A stretch of DNA of 64,000 bases from NCBI GenBank assembly GCA_002104905.1, contig MCFE01000029.1, positions 162,335 to 226,334 on the forward strand. Reading direction: 5' to 3'. The notes beneath the pieces are model-generated. The model saw only the letters and a program-made list of their open reading frames with translations. It was not told the origin of the DNA and made no database searches. Numbering within the stretch: the first letter of the stretch is position 1; the number at the start of each line of letters is the position of its first letter. Source of the stretch: Basidiobolus meristosporus CBS 931.73 (Eukaryota > Basidiobolomycota > Basidiobolomycetes > Basidiobolales > Basidiobolaceae). Positions 1-11,600 of this stretch are shown here, one piece after another. A program made the position numbers and the translations under genes.

Positions 1-302
1 TGGAAAACAAGGAGCCCTGCTTTGAGGATCGACAATGCCGTTCTGGTACCTGTAAAAGCAACATTTGCCAAGACGAGGTGGAGTACAACCACTTCCCAGT
101 ATGGGGATATGTGGTGATTGTTGTTGGTTGTGTACTGGTGATAGGCCTCTGTATCTTGTTTGTCTACATTCGCCGGCGCCGTCGCGTGAATGCTTACAAA
201 CAATCAATGGCTGAGCTTGAATCGTACCGCCAGTCGATAATCACCAACATGTCCCCTACCCCTTCACATGAATCTACCGAACAATTCAAGAATTCCCATT
301 AA
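1..302 (+). CDS. 3' end of a single-pass membrane protein with a Cys-rich ectodomain (partial)
   Basis: The reading frame is open from the window edge (codons from base 3) to the TAA at 300-302. It encodes a short Cys-rich extracellular stretch (pattern PCFEDRQCRSGTCKSNIC), then a ~23-residue hydrophobic segment (WGYVVIVVGCVLVIGLCILF), a basic stop-transfer run (RRRRR) and a Ser/Thr-rich cytoplasmic tail of about 50 residues. The order indicates a type I plasma-membrane protein with its C terminus in the cytosol. The Cys spacing resembles small disintegrin- or EGF-like modules, but the N-terminal domain that would identify the family lies outside the window. No function is assigned. The downstream 430 bases hold an AATAAA at about 398 and no gene. 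Confidence 0.6.
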   Translation, partial: ENKEPCFEDRQCRSGTCKSNICQDEVEYNHFPVWGYVVIVVGCVLVIGLCILFVYIRRRRRVNAYKQSMAELESYRQSIITNMSPTPSHESTEQFKNSH

Positions 303-738
303 CCCTATCCATTAACTGTATACATAGTTCGTACTTCCTACATAGACTGATTCCATTGGTAAACCACGCATTCATTGAATCTTGCGCCCAGATCTTAATA
401 AAACATATATCTATCATAATTTAAAAAACTGTGTTTACCTAATGCCAATTGGATCAAAGGTATCTATATATATATATAAGGGTGGTATTTATGTATATAC
501 TTGAAATGTGATCTAAATTAGCTTGACCACTTCCGGAATTGGACCAGGCCATATTATAGATTTGGTTAAAATTAATTCATGTACAGTTGGTGCAAATCAA
601 ATGCCCGGATTATGTTACATTGATCGCATCTAAAGGTATGTCCAGAAGAATCCCGCTTCTACATAATGACGTTGAGATTCCTCTAGGGAACAAATAGAGG
701 GATAATGAGTCAATGGTTGACGCGGATTTGGATTCATC

Positions 739-2088
739 TTATGACGCGCCATTCATGATGGCGCGAACGTCCTCATCACTCTCCACTGCGATGAAATGGG
801 AATCTGCGGTTCGATGAATTAGCTGGAGTGAGTAAACTCTATCCTTCGTGTACCCGGCCTGTACAAACGCCTTGGTAATCACTTCTTGCAGTGCGGAAGC
901 GGAGATATTACTTGGGATCGGGATGACCACGCAGCATTCGGAATTCAAAACCACCTTCAACATAATGATTCTGCGTGCGATCAAAGCTGAGTCTCCGGTG
1001 GAGTTTTGGGCAAGGTTGACCGGTCTCTCTGAGCCTCTCGATTTGGCCTTATTATCAAAGATATCTCTCGGTTTGGATCTGATCATAGACTCAGAATTCT
1101 GTCTTCTCAGGGAGGCAAGCATGGTTTTCTGATGCAGTGAGGCCATGGTATTTTGTCGACGTAAGCCCGAATTTTGCATCGGTATAGAATGTAAACTAGA
1201 GAGAGAGTTATGCCTCTTCAATGATCCAGAGGAGTCCTGGTGCCGAAGAGCAGAGGGGGAGCTCTGTTTCCGATGACCCTGGTGGGAGCCCTCCTGAAAG
1301 TAGCGTTCACGTAGACTCCCATTACTCAAAGATCGATACGAGATGTATCCCGAGTCCCTATTTCGACCGGATATTTCTTCACTACCAGTAGGTGTATTCA
1401 GATCAGCCACCTCGCGCATCCAAAGGAACTCATCTAATAACTTGGAGGAAGGCAGATAAATAACACATTTGTCGATCTGGTCGATGATGACCCCACGTAG
1501 ATCATCGTTGGTGGCGATGACCACGATACTGTTATCCAGCTTGTAGGCTAAAACCACCGATTCAAAGTCCTCCAGTTTGAGTGCCTGGTTCTCGCAAAAT
1601 TTCTCGAAAATTTGTTTCCGGAGGTCGTCATAGGAGATGCTACGGGCCACTAGGATGTTGACGATATTCTCGGCGATCAGTATCACTTAAATTCGCACGA
1701 ATGGTGTGATGACCGTCACGTTGTCGCTACGAGCAGGGCGACAACTGTACGATCGAATGAGTGTACTCTCCTTGCTTTGCCATGCCGCTTTCTCTTTAGT
1801 CGTCATGTGCCGCACATTCCAGTCACTAGGGAGGCTCGCTAGCTTCAATGAATCAATTGCCTCTATAACCGAGCTGACAATGGGAATGGTTGCACCACCA
1901 AGATCGATGGAGGTTGGAACAGAGCTCGAAAGATCTCTCATATCGGATTCCCATAGGCCAAAAAACTCGGCGAAACACGTGGAATTGCGAATGTTGAGAG
2001 GGAGCTGGAATACCCAAGATAGAAACTCAATCCAATTTACCATTTTCGACGCCAAAACAATCGAACACAGCATTTCCAGCAACCTCAT
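739..2088 (-). CDS. PX-PB1 domain protein (Bem1/phox-like scaffold), interrupted by an in-frame TAA or a 45-nt intron
   Basis: The N-terminal part carries what looks like the C-terminal helix of a PX phosphoinositide-binding domain (FLSWVFQLPLNIRNS followed by FAEFFGLWESD). It is followed by a PB1-like fold (VNILVARSISYDDLRKQIFE, then a DDLRGVI end), a Ser/Arg-rich linker with three repeated basophilic kinase-type sites (LKRHNS, LRRQNT, LRRQNS), and a second ubiquitin/PB1-like fold at the C terminus (LKVVLNSECCVVIPIP ... VESDEDVRAIM). PX plus PB1 is the architecture of Bem1/Scd2 and NADPH-oxidase organisers, which link membrane lipids to Cdc42 or oxidase complexes. The frame is continuous except for TAA at 1687-1689, just before the first PB1 domain. 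A 45-nt GT-AG segment (1684-1728) spans this stop and keeps the frame, so it may be an intron. The 5' end is unresolved: stops lie just upstream of the 2088 ATG and earlier exons may exist. No SH3 domain is seen. Confidence 0.5.
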
Positions 2089-2563
2089 TGGCCCACTGGA
2101 TTACACGAGTTTGGTTGCTCACAAGTTTAACATGTAAAGAGAAATTGGATAGGGCGCTCTTTGACTTGCAAGATTAAACGGGTTACTTTCCTAGCCCTAA
2201 CCCTAATTATCTTCCACCGATATGATCAAAAGTCCACATTTGGGATTCAACCACCATGCCAACCCTAACCCCACTATCGAGGCATTACATATGGTCCATG
2301 ATGGAGTGAAATATTGGATGCGCATGTTCAGCGACTAACTGACCGAAAAAATCCCTCGTGAAACGCTGCCAATATGATCGGAAAAGCAGTTCCAGTAAAG
2401 AGGGCATCCTGGATTGAGGAGAAACAAGCCCGTCATCTGATCGAAAATAGGTTGAGGGAGCGAGGTGAATCATCCAGAGATTCACAGTTCATCTCAATCA
2501 TTGTTGTCATGCAACTTGACATCTGACTGTCCTGTCATTCGCTTTTGCTACCAGACAGGTGTG

Positions 2564-2570
2564 TATATAA
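2564..2570 (+). promoter_or_regulatory. TATA box of the small Ser/Pro-rich gene
   Basis: TATATAA lies 47 bases before the ATG at 2617, the same spacing class as the TATA boxes before the ferritin and UNC93-like genes in this window. It implies a very short 5' leader. Confidence 0.5.
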
Positions 2571-2616
2571 GAGTGAAGTGCGTTCGACGATACTTATCAT
2601 ACTGTTGCAAGTCATA

Positions 2617-3136
2617 ATGTCTTCCACTAGCAACTCTGGCCCTCATTCCCAGCCCCTCAACATACCAGGCCGCCGGCGTGCTCTTTCCGTCGGAACTTCC
2701 CTTGGCAGACAGTCTTTCAACCACATCACATGCACCTCTCCAACTAGCCCTAAATTCATGAGTAGTTTCACCGAGAAGTCAAGGAGCTTCAATGGCTCTG
2801 GCTCTCCTCCAAACTCCCCACCCAACGCTAACTTCACCAGCTACTTCCAGATCCTAAACAGCGTAAGTGTAAAATGCCCCACTAACCATCACCAACGTAC
2901 GAGTGAACTAATTGGCTCTATAGAAATCAAACCAGTTTCCTGAAACTTCTCCTCAAGGTGAGTTAGAATGAATTGCCATTGGATGACCAGAACCAATTCT
3001 AATCCGTTTCTTGGCAGGAAATAAGCTTCTACCCCCTCATGCAAGAGTACAAGCCTTGAAAACCCCGAAAAATATTCCAGATCGCCCTGCATCACCTATG
3101 CGTAGCATGATCTTAAATGGCCAGTTTTTGGACTGA
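2617..3136 (+). CDS. Small Ser/Pro-rich fungal protein, three exons
   Basis: The model is join(2617..2862, 2924..2957, 3018..3136), about 133 residues. Introns are 61 and 60 nt with GTAAGT/TAG and GTGAGT/CAG borders, and reading phase is kept through both. The protein is low in complexity (Ser, Pro and Asn rich, with RRRALSVGTS and SPPNSPPN segments) and ends in a more ordered motif, SPMRSMILNGQFLD. An N-terminal RRRxLS kinase-type site and a C-terminal 'M-I-L-x-G-x-F-L-D' tail are seen in several short uncharacterised fungal proteins, as far as I recall, but I cannot name the family. No signal peptide or membrane segment is present. The start is chosen because it follows a TATA box closely and opens a frame that splices cleanly. 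Confidence 0.6.
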
Positions 3137-3572
3137 GCAATGCACTCTATTGACCCTTGAAGGGTACCTCATGTATTATATATGGTATCATTATCAATAT
3201 AAATAGTGAATAAATAAGTATCCCAAAGAAACCGGTATTCAGAGTAGAAAACCAATCCAAGCATGCAGCGGATGACTGTTTTTTAGTGTCTCCACCATGC
3301 CCACGGAGGATTTCTGGCCTTCCGTATCGAAAATGCTTGCACATATTGGAGGTAGGGGGAATGAAGAAAGATTGGGAAGCCGTCGGCTGGGGTGAACCTA
3401 CCCCACGCCATAGGTTATATGGAGAATATTGAGATTTGCCCACATGGCATCGCATATGTGCCTCTAGCCTCAACCTCTCCTATTACGACGACACTAAAAA
3501 GCCTGGAAGGACAGACTTCGACAGAGTTACTTGCTTCTGGTCCAGTCTGTTAAAAATCGCTCCCTCCATCCC

Positions 3573-4562
3573 ATGAGGTTGTTACTCGCTTCTTTAGGTC
3601 ACACACTACTGGCGACTATTGCTGTGTTGGGTGCATCCTTTCCCTACTGTCAAGACCAATTCTCCAACTCCCCACAAAACTGCGCATTCTTCACATACCG
3701 CAAACCTATCGCAGAATGTATATTATCTTCACCACTGCCATTCAATGGCTCTTTCTCCCCTGTACCACCAGACATTCGTCGTAGCATCCTCACCATCACA
3801 AACGTGTTCGAAACGCAAGACACCAAGCTCGACTATTCTTTTTGCAAGAACTTGAAGGATGGTAAAGGGTTCACCTGCGGGTTCGCAGGATTTTCCACAG
3901 CCACTGGGGCCGCATTGTCCGTAATCACTGACTACCGAAAGGACCATCTACGGAATCCGTTCGGGAAGTATTTTATCTCTCTCCTTCGATTCAGTAACCA
4001 GACCGATTGCAATCTGGTGAAGGGGGATCCGAGTAATTTCGATGGGTTCGGGGAGACCTGGCGGAGAGCCTCCTGCCAAGCGAGCTTCCGAAAATCCCAA
4101 CACCGCGCAGTGGACATCCACTTCTTTGAGCCGGCAGTCAAACTGGCCAACGAGGTGGGTGTTCAAAGCTACCTCGGGAAGGCAATCTTCTACGACACAG
4201 CCTTCCAGCACGGCTACCAGACCGACGATGGATTCAGTCTCCGAAGTATTATTCGGCTGGCTGGGCCAATGATCGGCTCTGAGGTGGATTACTTAGATCG
4301 ATTCCTTCGAATCCGCCGACGAATCCTCTGCTGCTACCCGGATCTCGTGACTCCCCTACTGGCTGATCGGGTTGAGGATTTCCAGCGGCTTTTGAAGGCG
4401 GGAAACACCCGGTTGAGCCCGCCAATCCAATTGGAAACCCATCAAGTGACCATCACTGGCCAGGAACCGGAAGATCCGGTATGCTCCTCAACATCCATCA
4501 ACTATCCAAGCTTACGTTGGCTTATGGGTGGGTGGCTCTACTGGATTTCCAGAAACCCATAA
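3573..4562 (+). CDS. Secreted chitosanase, glycoside hydrolase family 46
   Basis: This enzyme hydrolyses beta-1,4 linkages of chitosan outside the cell. The start at 3573 gives a signal peptide (MRLLLASLGHTLLATIAVLG); an upstream in-frame start at 3531 is not ATG. The family signature is clear. The catalytic Glu sits in TNVFET and the second catalytic carboxylate in KDGKGFTCGFAGFSTATG, matching the E22/D40 region of Streptomyces N174 chitosanase (SAEN...GDGRGYTGGI). The core runs to about residue 290. The end is uncertain: the frame runs to TAA at 4560-4562, but a GTATGC donor near 4480 and a TTTCCAG acceptor near 4551 could splice to a shorter tail. Family 46 enzymes are mostly bacterial, with copies in Mucoromycota and some other early-diverging fungi. 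Here one would serve wall remodelling or attack on other chitosan-rich fungi. Confidence 0.8.
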   Translation: MRLLLASLGHTLLATIAVLGASFPYCQDQFSNSPQNCAFFTYRKPIAECILSSPLPFNGSFSPVPPDIRRSILTITNVFETQDTKLDYSFCKNLKDGKGFTCGFAGFSTATGAALSVITDYRKDHLRNPFGKYFISLLRFSNQTDCNLVKGDPSNFDGFGETWRRASCQASFRKSQHRAVDIHFFEPAVKLANEVGVQSYLGKAIFYDTAFQHGYQTDDGFSLRSIIRLAGPMIGSEVDYLDRFLRIRRRILCCYPDLVTPLLADRVEDFQRLLKAGNTRLSPPIQLETHQVTITGQEPEDPVCSSTSINYPSLRWLMGGWLYWISRNP

Positions 4563-5847
4563 GAAACTCCCACTGAAGTCCGACATTCACCCAGGTGGAC
4601 ACTCCAGTGTCCTAGATGTCTGTAGGAGTGGGGAAGGATCAAGCCCAATATTCATCCAGTTATCAAGCTGCCAGTTAGGATATCCGGGTGATAGTACCCT
4701 GCTGATGACAGTACAAATGCTTCTTTTCATCCACACCACAAGACAGTGTACATCCATAGGGGCCGAAGGGATCATAGTTGACAATTCATGGCTCTCCCAC
4801 GAGAATGCTTCCAATAAATCGTGTGTTTGTTAATTTGGCTGGTATGTATTCAATGAATGAACGAGAAGGGGCTTGGTCTGTGCTTCCCTTCTCTGGCTAG
4901 TTTTGAATGCCTGTGAAATGGTGCATCCATCTGATCATGCTTGCTCTGCCCCCTAAGGAACATCCATTGCCTTCAGAAGCTGATTGCTAGGAGTTGGTCT
5001 GGCTCTGGCTTTGAGGTGGGCTTTGAGACACCTTGTCGCATACGCGCTTGAAACCGCGGGTAAAACAGTTGATTTGGGATGCGATTGGACATAGATTGCA
5101 TCGATGGTTTCCAAGCAACCGGCACGATTAGCGTTTAATTTGTTTCAGCAGGTACATTACAGTGGGCCAAATGACTACCAAGGTGCTGAATAGGATGTCT
5201 GGACATTGGAAAGCACTTCTGGATGCTTTTAAGTATGAGATGACCATTCAGAGAAGAAGACCACTTTCGAATGAAGTGCTTCTTCATCTCACCTCGTATT
5301 GCGATCCTTCAGGTAAAATTGGTGTATCTTCGCTTTTGAAATACCAAGGTGCTTCGGTTTTGCGGATGTTTTATAACATGGAGCGCTATGGCATCAGCGA
5401 GGTCTGATTTTGGTAGCATCACATGCTAAACGAGCCACCTCCTAGTCTTAGTCAACCTATTTTGAGATAGGTGTAGAGCATTGGAGGACCATTCGCTTCC
5501 TGCAATGCTATTTACCCAAGCTGGGGATGTACAATCAGCCATCGAGATCTGATGATGGAATGAGCTCATAAAGATTTAGGTTGACGGTGCACGTACACTA
5601 TTCAGCATTCTTAACTTTGCAGGACATTTCTTGGCGTCATGCAAACGGTAGATGCGGCGATATCAATATGCATAGTGTTAACAACTTGTTATTTGTGATG
5701 GCCACCCAATGGATTCTAGCGTAGCTAACTCTCACCAGAACACTCAATTGCCTGTCCAGTCCAATGTTCTACTTTCAGTTTCCCTGCGAGGATCCTGGAA
5801 ATACCTTACAAAGCTACTCAAATAATAGCAATTTGTTATGAGCATAC
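4563..5847. other. Gene-poor interval
   Basis: I find no convincing gene here. A 78-codon frame beginning with ATG at 5171 (to 5407) has gene-like composition but no recognised motif, no clear promoter and no splice signals. It could be a relic. Confidence 0.4.
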
Positions 5848-6178
5848 TGTTGTAAGAGTCTTGGAGATGTTGAAAGTGATTGGGAGAACAAGTAGATTAT
5901 GTGGTTTTCACTTAATGATTTATTGAATGTAAAAGTAGCATTATACTTTTACATGGTCTTGGCATAACAAACACGTAGAATATGTTTAGGAAGGTCCCAA
6001 GAACATGTTTGCAAAGTTTGGGGCTGATTGGACAACTTATCTAATTTTCATGTTCTGGGTAAATATTCTAAGTAAGTCCCGACAAGGAATCTGGTCAGTA
6101 TTCTCTAAGATTTGTAGGTAATGATCTAAGTGACCAAGTTGGGTGAATATTTAGGTGGAATTCCGAATTTTTACAACA
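5848..6178 (+). repeat. 331-bp interspersed element TGTTGTAA...TTACAACA, copy 1
   Basis: The element starts TGTTGTAA, ends TTACAACA (8-bp inverted ends) and is flanked by a perfect 5-bp target duplication CATAC (5843-5847 and 6179-6183). It has an internal inverted repeat (TGTAAAAGTA near 5929 and TACTTTTACA near 5944) and no coding capacity. TG...CA ends plus a 5-bp duplication fit a solo LTR; the internal palindrome also fits a MITE. The copy at 46359-46689 has exactly the same length. Confidence 0.8.
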
Positions 6179-6469
6179 CATACTGGTTCCACCATATGCT
6201 ATGTTCTGGACTTCTATGTGGCAAGTTCTTTAGTCTCCTAAGTATCACGCCAGTTTCTCTTATAGAAATTGGGGAACACCACAAGAAAAGACAAATCAAA
6301 GCTTAGGCCTTCGTGCGTCTACATCCATCATAAGATCAGAATTGGCAGCTACATTGCTTCTCATATATAGTATTTCAAGATACTGAATATGAGCATGTTT
6401 TAGTCGGTAAGATATTGACAATCTCTATAGAATTGTGGAAATACAGATAATACTAGAATTCCCAAACCT

Positions 6470-6860
6470 GTCCGGATTTTTGTGAGGATTTCAGAGATGG
6501 TTGAAGTGATTGGGAGAGCAAGTGGATTTTTTGGTTACCACTTAATGGCACATTGAGTGTCAGATCTGCTGTAGAAGCTTTGGAGACACTAAATATGACT
6601 GGGAGAACAAGTAGATTGTGTGGCTTTCATTTGATGATATGTTGAATGTAAAAGTGATATTTGTACTTTTACATGGTCTTGGCAAAATAAACATGTAAAA
6701 TATACTCAGGAAGTTCCCAGGAACATGTATGCAAAGCTTGAGACCTTTGGACAGCTTTGAGATTTTATGTGTCCTTAGTATCTGATATTTTGGTAAAATA
6801 CTCTGAGTTCCAACAAGGAATTTGGGAAAGATATTCTGAGATTCTGAAACCATGATGTGA
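6470..6860 (+). repeat. Nested fragments of the same 331-bp element
   Basis: At about 6470-6565 a 5' part of the element appears, and from about 6567 another copy begins and runs to about 6850 with internal deletions. Landmark strings shared with the intact copies are 'GGGAGAACAAGTAGATT' and 'ACTTTTACATGGTCTTGGC'. No coding potential. Confidence 0.6.
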
Positions 6861-6861
6861 G

Positions 6862-7172
6862 TGCTGTAAGAGTTTTGGAGATATTGGAAGTGGTTGAGAG
6901 AATAAGTAGTTTAGGTGGCTTTCACTTGATGATTTATCTTGACAAAAAAACATGTACAATATGTTGAGGAAGATCCCCAGCACATGTGAGCAAAGTTTGG
7001 GGCTGTTTGGATAACTTTGAGATTCTTCATGTCCTGAGTACCTGATGTTTTGGTGAAATACTCTAAGAGAATTCTGGCCAAATTTCTAGTCGGGATTTAC
7101 TAAGATTTGTAGACTATGATCTAAGCGACTGAGATAAGAGAATATTTAGGTGTAATCACAAAATTTACAACA
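6862..7172 (+). repeat. 331-bp interspersed element, diverged copy with internal deletion
   Basis: The copy begins TGCTGTAAGAG and ends TTTACAACA. Flanking pentamers GTGAG (6857-6861) and GTAAG (7173-7177) differ by one base, consistent with an old target duplication. It lacks the internal palindrome segment. Confidence 0.65.
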
Positions 7173-8605
7173 GTAAGTGACGGTGTCAATGCAATATACA
7201 GAACTTGCAACATAATCGGTTTGTTCCCACCGCCACTTCCAGTATCTCACAATCTTGATGTTGAATTGAAATACTCATCAACATTTACTATATTGGCCCC
7301 TACACACATTTTTCACATTTGGAATTGCTAATGACTTTATTGAGTCGGATACAGTATTGCTACTTTTAGAGCAGCCTTTTAACACTAATTGTTAGAATGC
7401 CTCAAGAAATGTTCCAGAAAGTGGTGCACAAAGCCAGGTCTCTTTGGGACAAGTCTGAGAATTTCGATCATTTTTGGCCCCCCCCTAATCCCAAGAATTC
7501 TCCAAGAATAAATCCAAATTTGGATTTCATATGGTATTCTACTGGTATTTTTTGGTAGAAATCTCAAGTGTAAAGGTGGTATTTATACGTTTACAAATAC
7601 TGTCAAAAGATTCAAGTAAAATTTGAAATTTATATTAGAAATCTAGGGACTATAACCAGCACAGTATAATAATGCAAACCATCGAATTGCTATATGAAGA
7701 GAACACTAATTCATTAATAAAGCAACCCATCGACCCATTTCAAACACAACTTTACAAGGTCTTCACTGACTAATGGAATATGTTGGGCCGGAAGCACTGA
7801 ATTGCTAGGGAGCGTTCAGGATGTTGGGCAATTCTATCATAGTGCGAATTACTACATTTATTCGAGCTTAATTCAACCAAACCAAATGCGAAATCAGAAT
7901 CCATGAATCATTAGGAACTAAACCAATTATTCGCAAAAGGCCCAGAACCCATGGTTTAAACAATTAGTGGCTGGTGTGGTAAGATGCAACAACTAACACC
8001 AATTTTCATTACAAGGGGAATCTTGCAGACATGCCTTGCATCTGTGATGATGGTGAAGGGGAATTCGAAGCAACGTCACAAATAGCAATCATTTCGCACA
8101 TACCACTCCACAGATATATATTGAAATATGGACAAAACGCAATCAAAAATTTTCAATGAGGTGCGACGGTTATCAGTAGCACATGTACAAAATAAGGAGT
8201 CTTAGGCATCTGTTATCATGCCAATCAAAGCGAACCAAATCACTTCGGGTGTTGCGGATTGCCTGCTAAAGTTCGGTTTGGTATTATAGGGATAATATAG
8301 AGATCAACCCACGATTGGCTAAGCTAAAATAGCTTATGGGCATACCCGACTTGTTGACCCCTTCAGGCCCCGCACAATCTGAGCATTAATACTGGTCCAC
8401 CGTCAACCAAGGGATTCTTGCTTCTCTGTCTAAAGCCGGACAATTCGAACGTATCTACTCTATCCATTAACAGGTTCCCTTGTATCTGTATCTGTATAGT
8501 ACCACTTTAATTCTTACGCTTCCCTAATCTGAGGTTGGCTCATGCAATAGTCTATCCTGTCCATTGCTATTTCGCTAAACTGTTTTTCGTATCTCTGTAG
8601 ACCAA
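7173..8605. other. Gene-free interval upstream of the coiled-coil gene
   Basis: No reading frame with recognisable content is seen. The proximal ~250 bases before 8606 are T/C-rich, as expected for a promoter and leader, but I see no convincing TATA box. Confidence 0.4.
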
Positions 8606-11600
8606 ATGGATAGCATGGCTGTTGAACCTCCTACTCCTTGCCCCACTACCACTAGGGCTGAATTTGAAGCTTCCCAAGCCGAGTTTCAAGATGGTCTACT
8701 AGACAGCCCCTTGAAATCCCAGCCTGTAAGCGATGACTTGGAGTCAGAAAATAAGCCACCTCAACCCAACGGTAAGACCACTTTGGAGGGTAACTTGGAG
8801 GGACAAGAGAATCCTGCAACTGAAGCTGAGAAAACCTCTAGACCTGCCTCTAGACTTTCTTCGACTTCCACTAACTCTACCAAAAAAATGGTGGATCCGT
8901 CCAAAAGACGCTCCGTACCCCCTGTGGTTACCAAAGTCCCAACCTCTACTCGGGCTAAACGGGAATCTATGGGTGCTACCAAACCCTTAGCTACTTCAGT
9001 TCGCTCTCCAACTGCGAGTAAGCCAACCGTAAGTCGAACAGCGACTACAACCACTAAATCAACAAACCCCATTTCGAGAGCCTCAACCACCACCAGGCCT
9101 AGTGTAACAACCCCTACCACCGCCAAAGGGATTGCAAGGCCTGTGACCCCTTCAACAAAATCCCCCACCTTAGCGAAAAGTAACCTGGCTCAAAAGACTC
9201 CTGCATCTTCTGGAACACCTGCGACCAGGCCACTTGCTCGTACTGGTACTGCAACAACCCCCTCCACTCCTTCGGCCAAAAAAGTGCCGCCAGCTGGCTC
9301 CGCTTCGACAATTAATTCCGCCAGAAGTCGGGTGGCCGACCGTGTAGCTGCGTTTGAAAAGAAGCCAGTGGGTACCACGGCAAGAAGCGCAGTCGGCTCA
9401 GCCGGAAAACTTTCCACCGAGCTGGAAGAGTTGCGACAGAAGTATGACGAAGTCACCAAAACATTAGCCGAAAAAGAGGAGCTTCTTCAGACTCGAGAAG
9501 CTGAGCTACAGACACTAAAGGAAAAAGTCGTCGAGTCAAGCGCCAATGTTGATGCCCCTACCGAGGATGTAGCCAGAGAGGAAATCGAGTCCCTCCGAAA
9601 CAGCCACACCGAGAAAATGGAGAGTCTGAAGCAGGAGCATGATACTGAATTGAATACCTTGAAGAACGCTCATGAGGAAGCTATCCTCGCGAAAGAAAGT
9701 GAAATCAGCGCTTTGTCCCAAGAGGTTCAAACCCTGAAATCTGAGTTGGATGCCATACGCGACGAGCATTCGCAGTCCCTTCAGGAATTGAAAGAGCAGC
9801 ATCAACAAGAAATCCTAACGTTGAAGGACGTCCACCAGGAAGAGATTAATGCTCTTGAGCAAAGCAAAAATAATGAGGATAAGAATGCTCTTGAGCAGCT
9901 CCAGATGGAGTCTAAGGCAGCACAGGAACGTTTCGAAGAAGAGTTGGCTGCCTTGAAAGCATCTCATTCCCAAGAATTAGAGGGAGTCAACACACAGCAT
10001 GAGGAAAGCCTTACCTCCATTGAGGGGAAGCATCAGGACAGCATCCACACACTTGAGGAAGAGATCGCCAATATCAAATCGAAGCATGTTGAAGAGCTTC
10101 AACAGCTCAGAGAGGAGCTCGAAGCCCAGATATCTAGCGGTGACATTGAGCAAAGAGATTCGCTCATTGAAGAGCTGAAGAAGGATTTAGAAACTTTAAA
10201 GCAACAGCATGTTCAAGAATTGGATGATCTCCGCAATGTACATGAGTTGGAAACTTCGAAAAAGCTTAGCGCACACCAATCCCAGGCTTTGGAAGAGCTC
10301 AACAAGCAGCTTGAGGAACTCCAGCAGCAGCATAGCCTGGAGATTGAAGAGTTGACTAACTCTCATCGTGAGGCAGTGGAAGAATTGAAAACCCAACACG
10401 AAGGTGAGGTTGACGCTGCCGCAAGTAAGCTACAAGCAGCCATAGAGGAACATCAGGAAGCAATTCAAGGCCTCAAGTCAGAACATGAAACGGAGCTCAA
10501 AGAGCTGGAGGAGAAGAACAAAGACTACCAAACCTCTCTGGACACTATGGAGGAATTGAAGCAGTCGCATTCTAAAGAAATCGCGAGCTTGAATGAGGGT
10601 CATCAGTCTGAAATATTGAAGCTCAGCGATAAAATCGAAGAATTAAAGGCTATGCAGCTCAACGAACTGGAGACCACCAGGTCAATGCAAAATGATGAAA
10701 TCGGCTCCCTCAAGGCAGCCCATGAATCAGCCATCGAGGAGCTAACCAGTGAAGTTGAGACACTCAAGGCAGGCCATACACATGAATTGGAGGCCATTCA
10801 TTCCCAACATGAAGAGGCTTTTGCTCAAGCCCAAGCGTCAATTGAAAAACTGACTCAGCAGTTGGAAGAAAACATCAAAGAGTTGGACGCTCTCAAAGCA
10901 TCGAATACTGAGGAGCTTCAGAAACTACGTCTAGCTCACGCTTCTGAGATTGAGAAGCTAGAGCAGAGCCTTGCAACGTTAAAGGAATCTCAATCGGCAG
11001 TTGATCCTGATGTAGATCTTGACCACCTCAAAAGTCTGCCAGAAGAATTGGAAATCATTAAATCCAAGCATGCCGAAGAGATTCGCCTTCTCCAAGAGCA
11101 GCACGGCAAGGAAATGGATCTTCTCCGTGAGGAGCAGGAGGCCTCCTTTGCTGCTACGGTCGCTGAGAAGGAACAATTGATGGAGAAATTCGAAGCGAAA
11201 TCTTTGGAGTTGGAGAAGTTGAAAGTTGATCATTTACAAGAGTTGCAGACTGCCCAAGAGAGTCACCAAAATGACGTTGATCTGATCTCTGCTGAGTTGG
11301 AAGCTTTGAAGAGCTCGGTGGAGAAACAGGGGCTTGATAGAAGCAACAACGAGTCGGAAATCGCAGCCTTGAAAGAGAAGTTGGAAGCGGTGGGGATCCA
11401 GCACGCGGAAGAGCTAGAGACACTTCGTAGCACTCATGCGAGGGAAATCGAGCCCATGGAGCAGACGCAAACCACCGAGCTTGAGTCTATGAAATCAGCC
11501 CATCAAGCTGAACTGGTTTCCTTAAAGGAAGCTCATGAGAAAGAGTTGAGCGAGTTGAGCGAAAGATTGAAGGAGCTGGAGAGCTCCAAATCCGCCGGAG

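Noticed and set aside
4528-4833. 101-codon frame overlapping the chitosanase 3' end, considered as a carbohydrate-binding extension
   Set aside because: Different frame from the enzyme, no binding-module motif, and the only plausible splice leads to an early stop.
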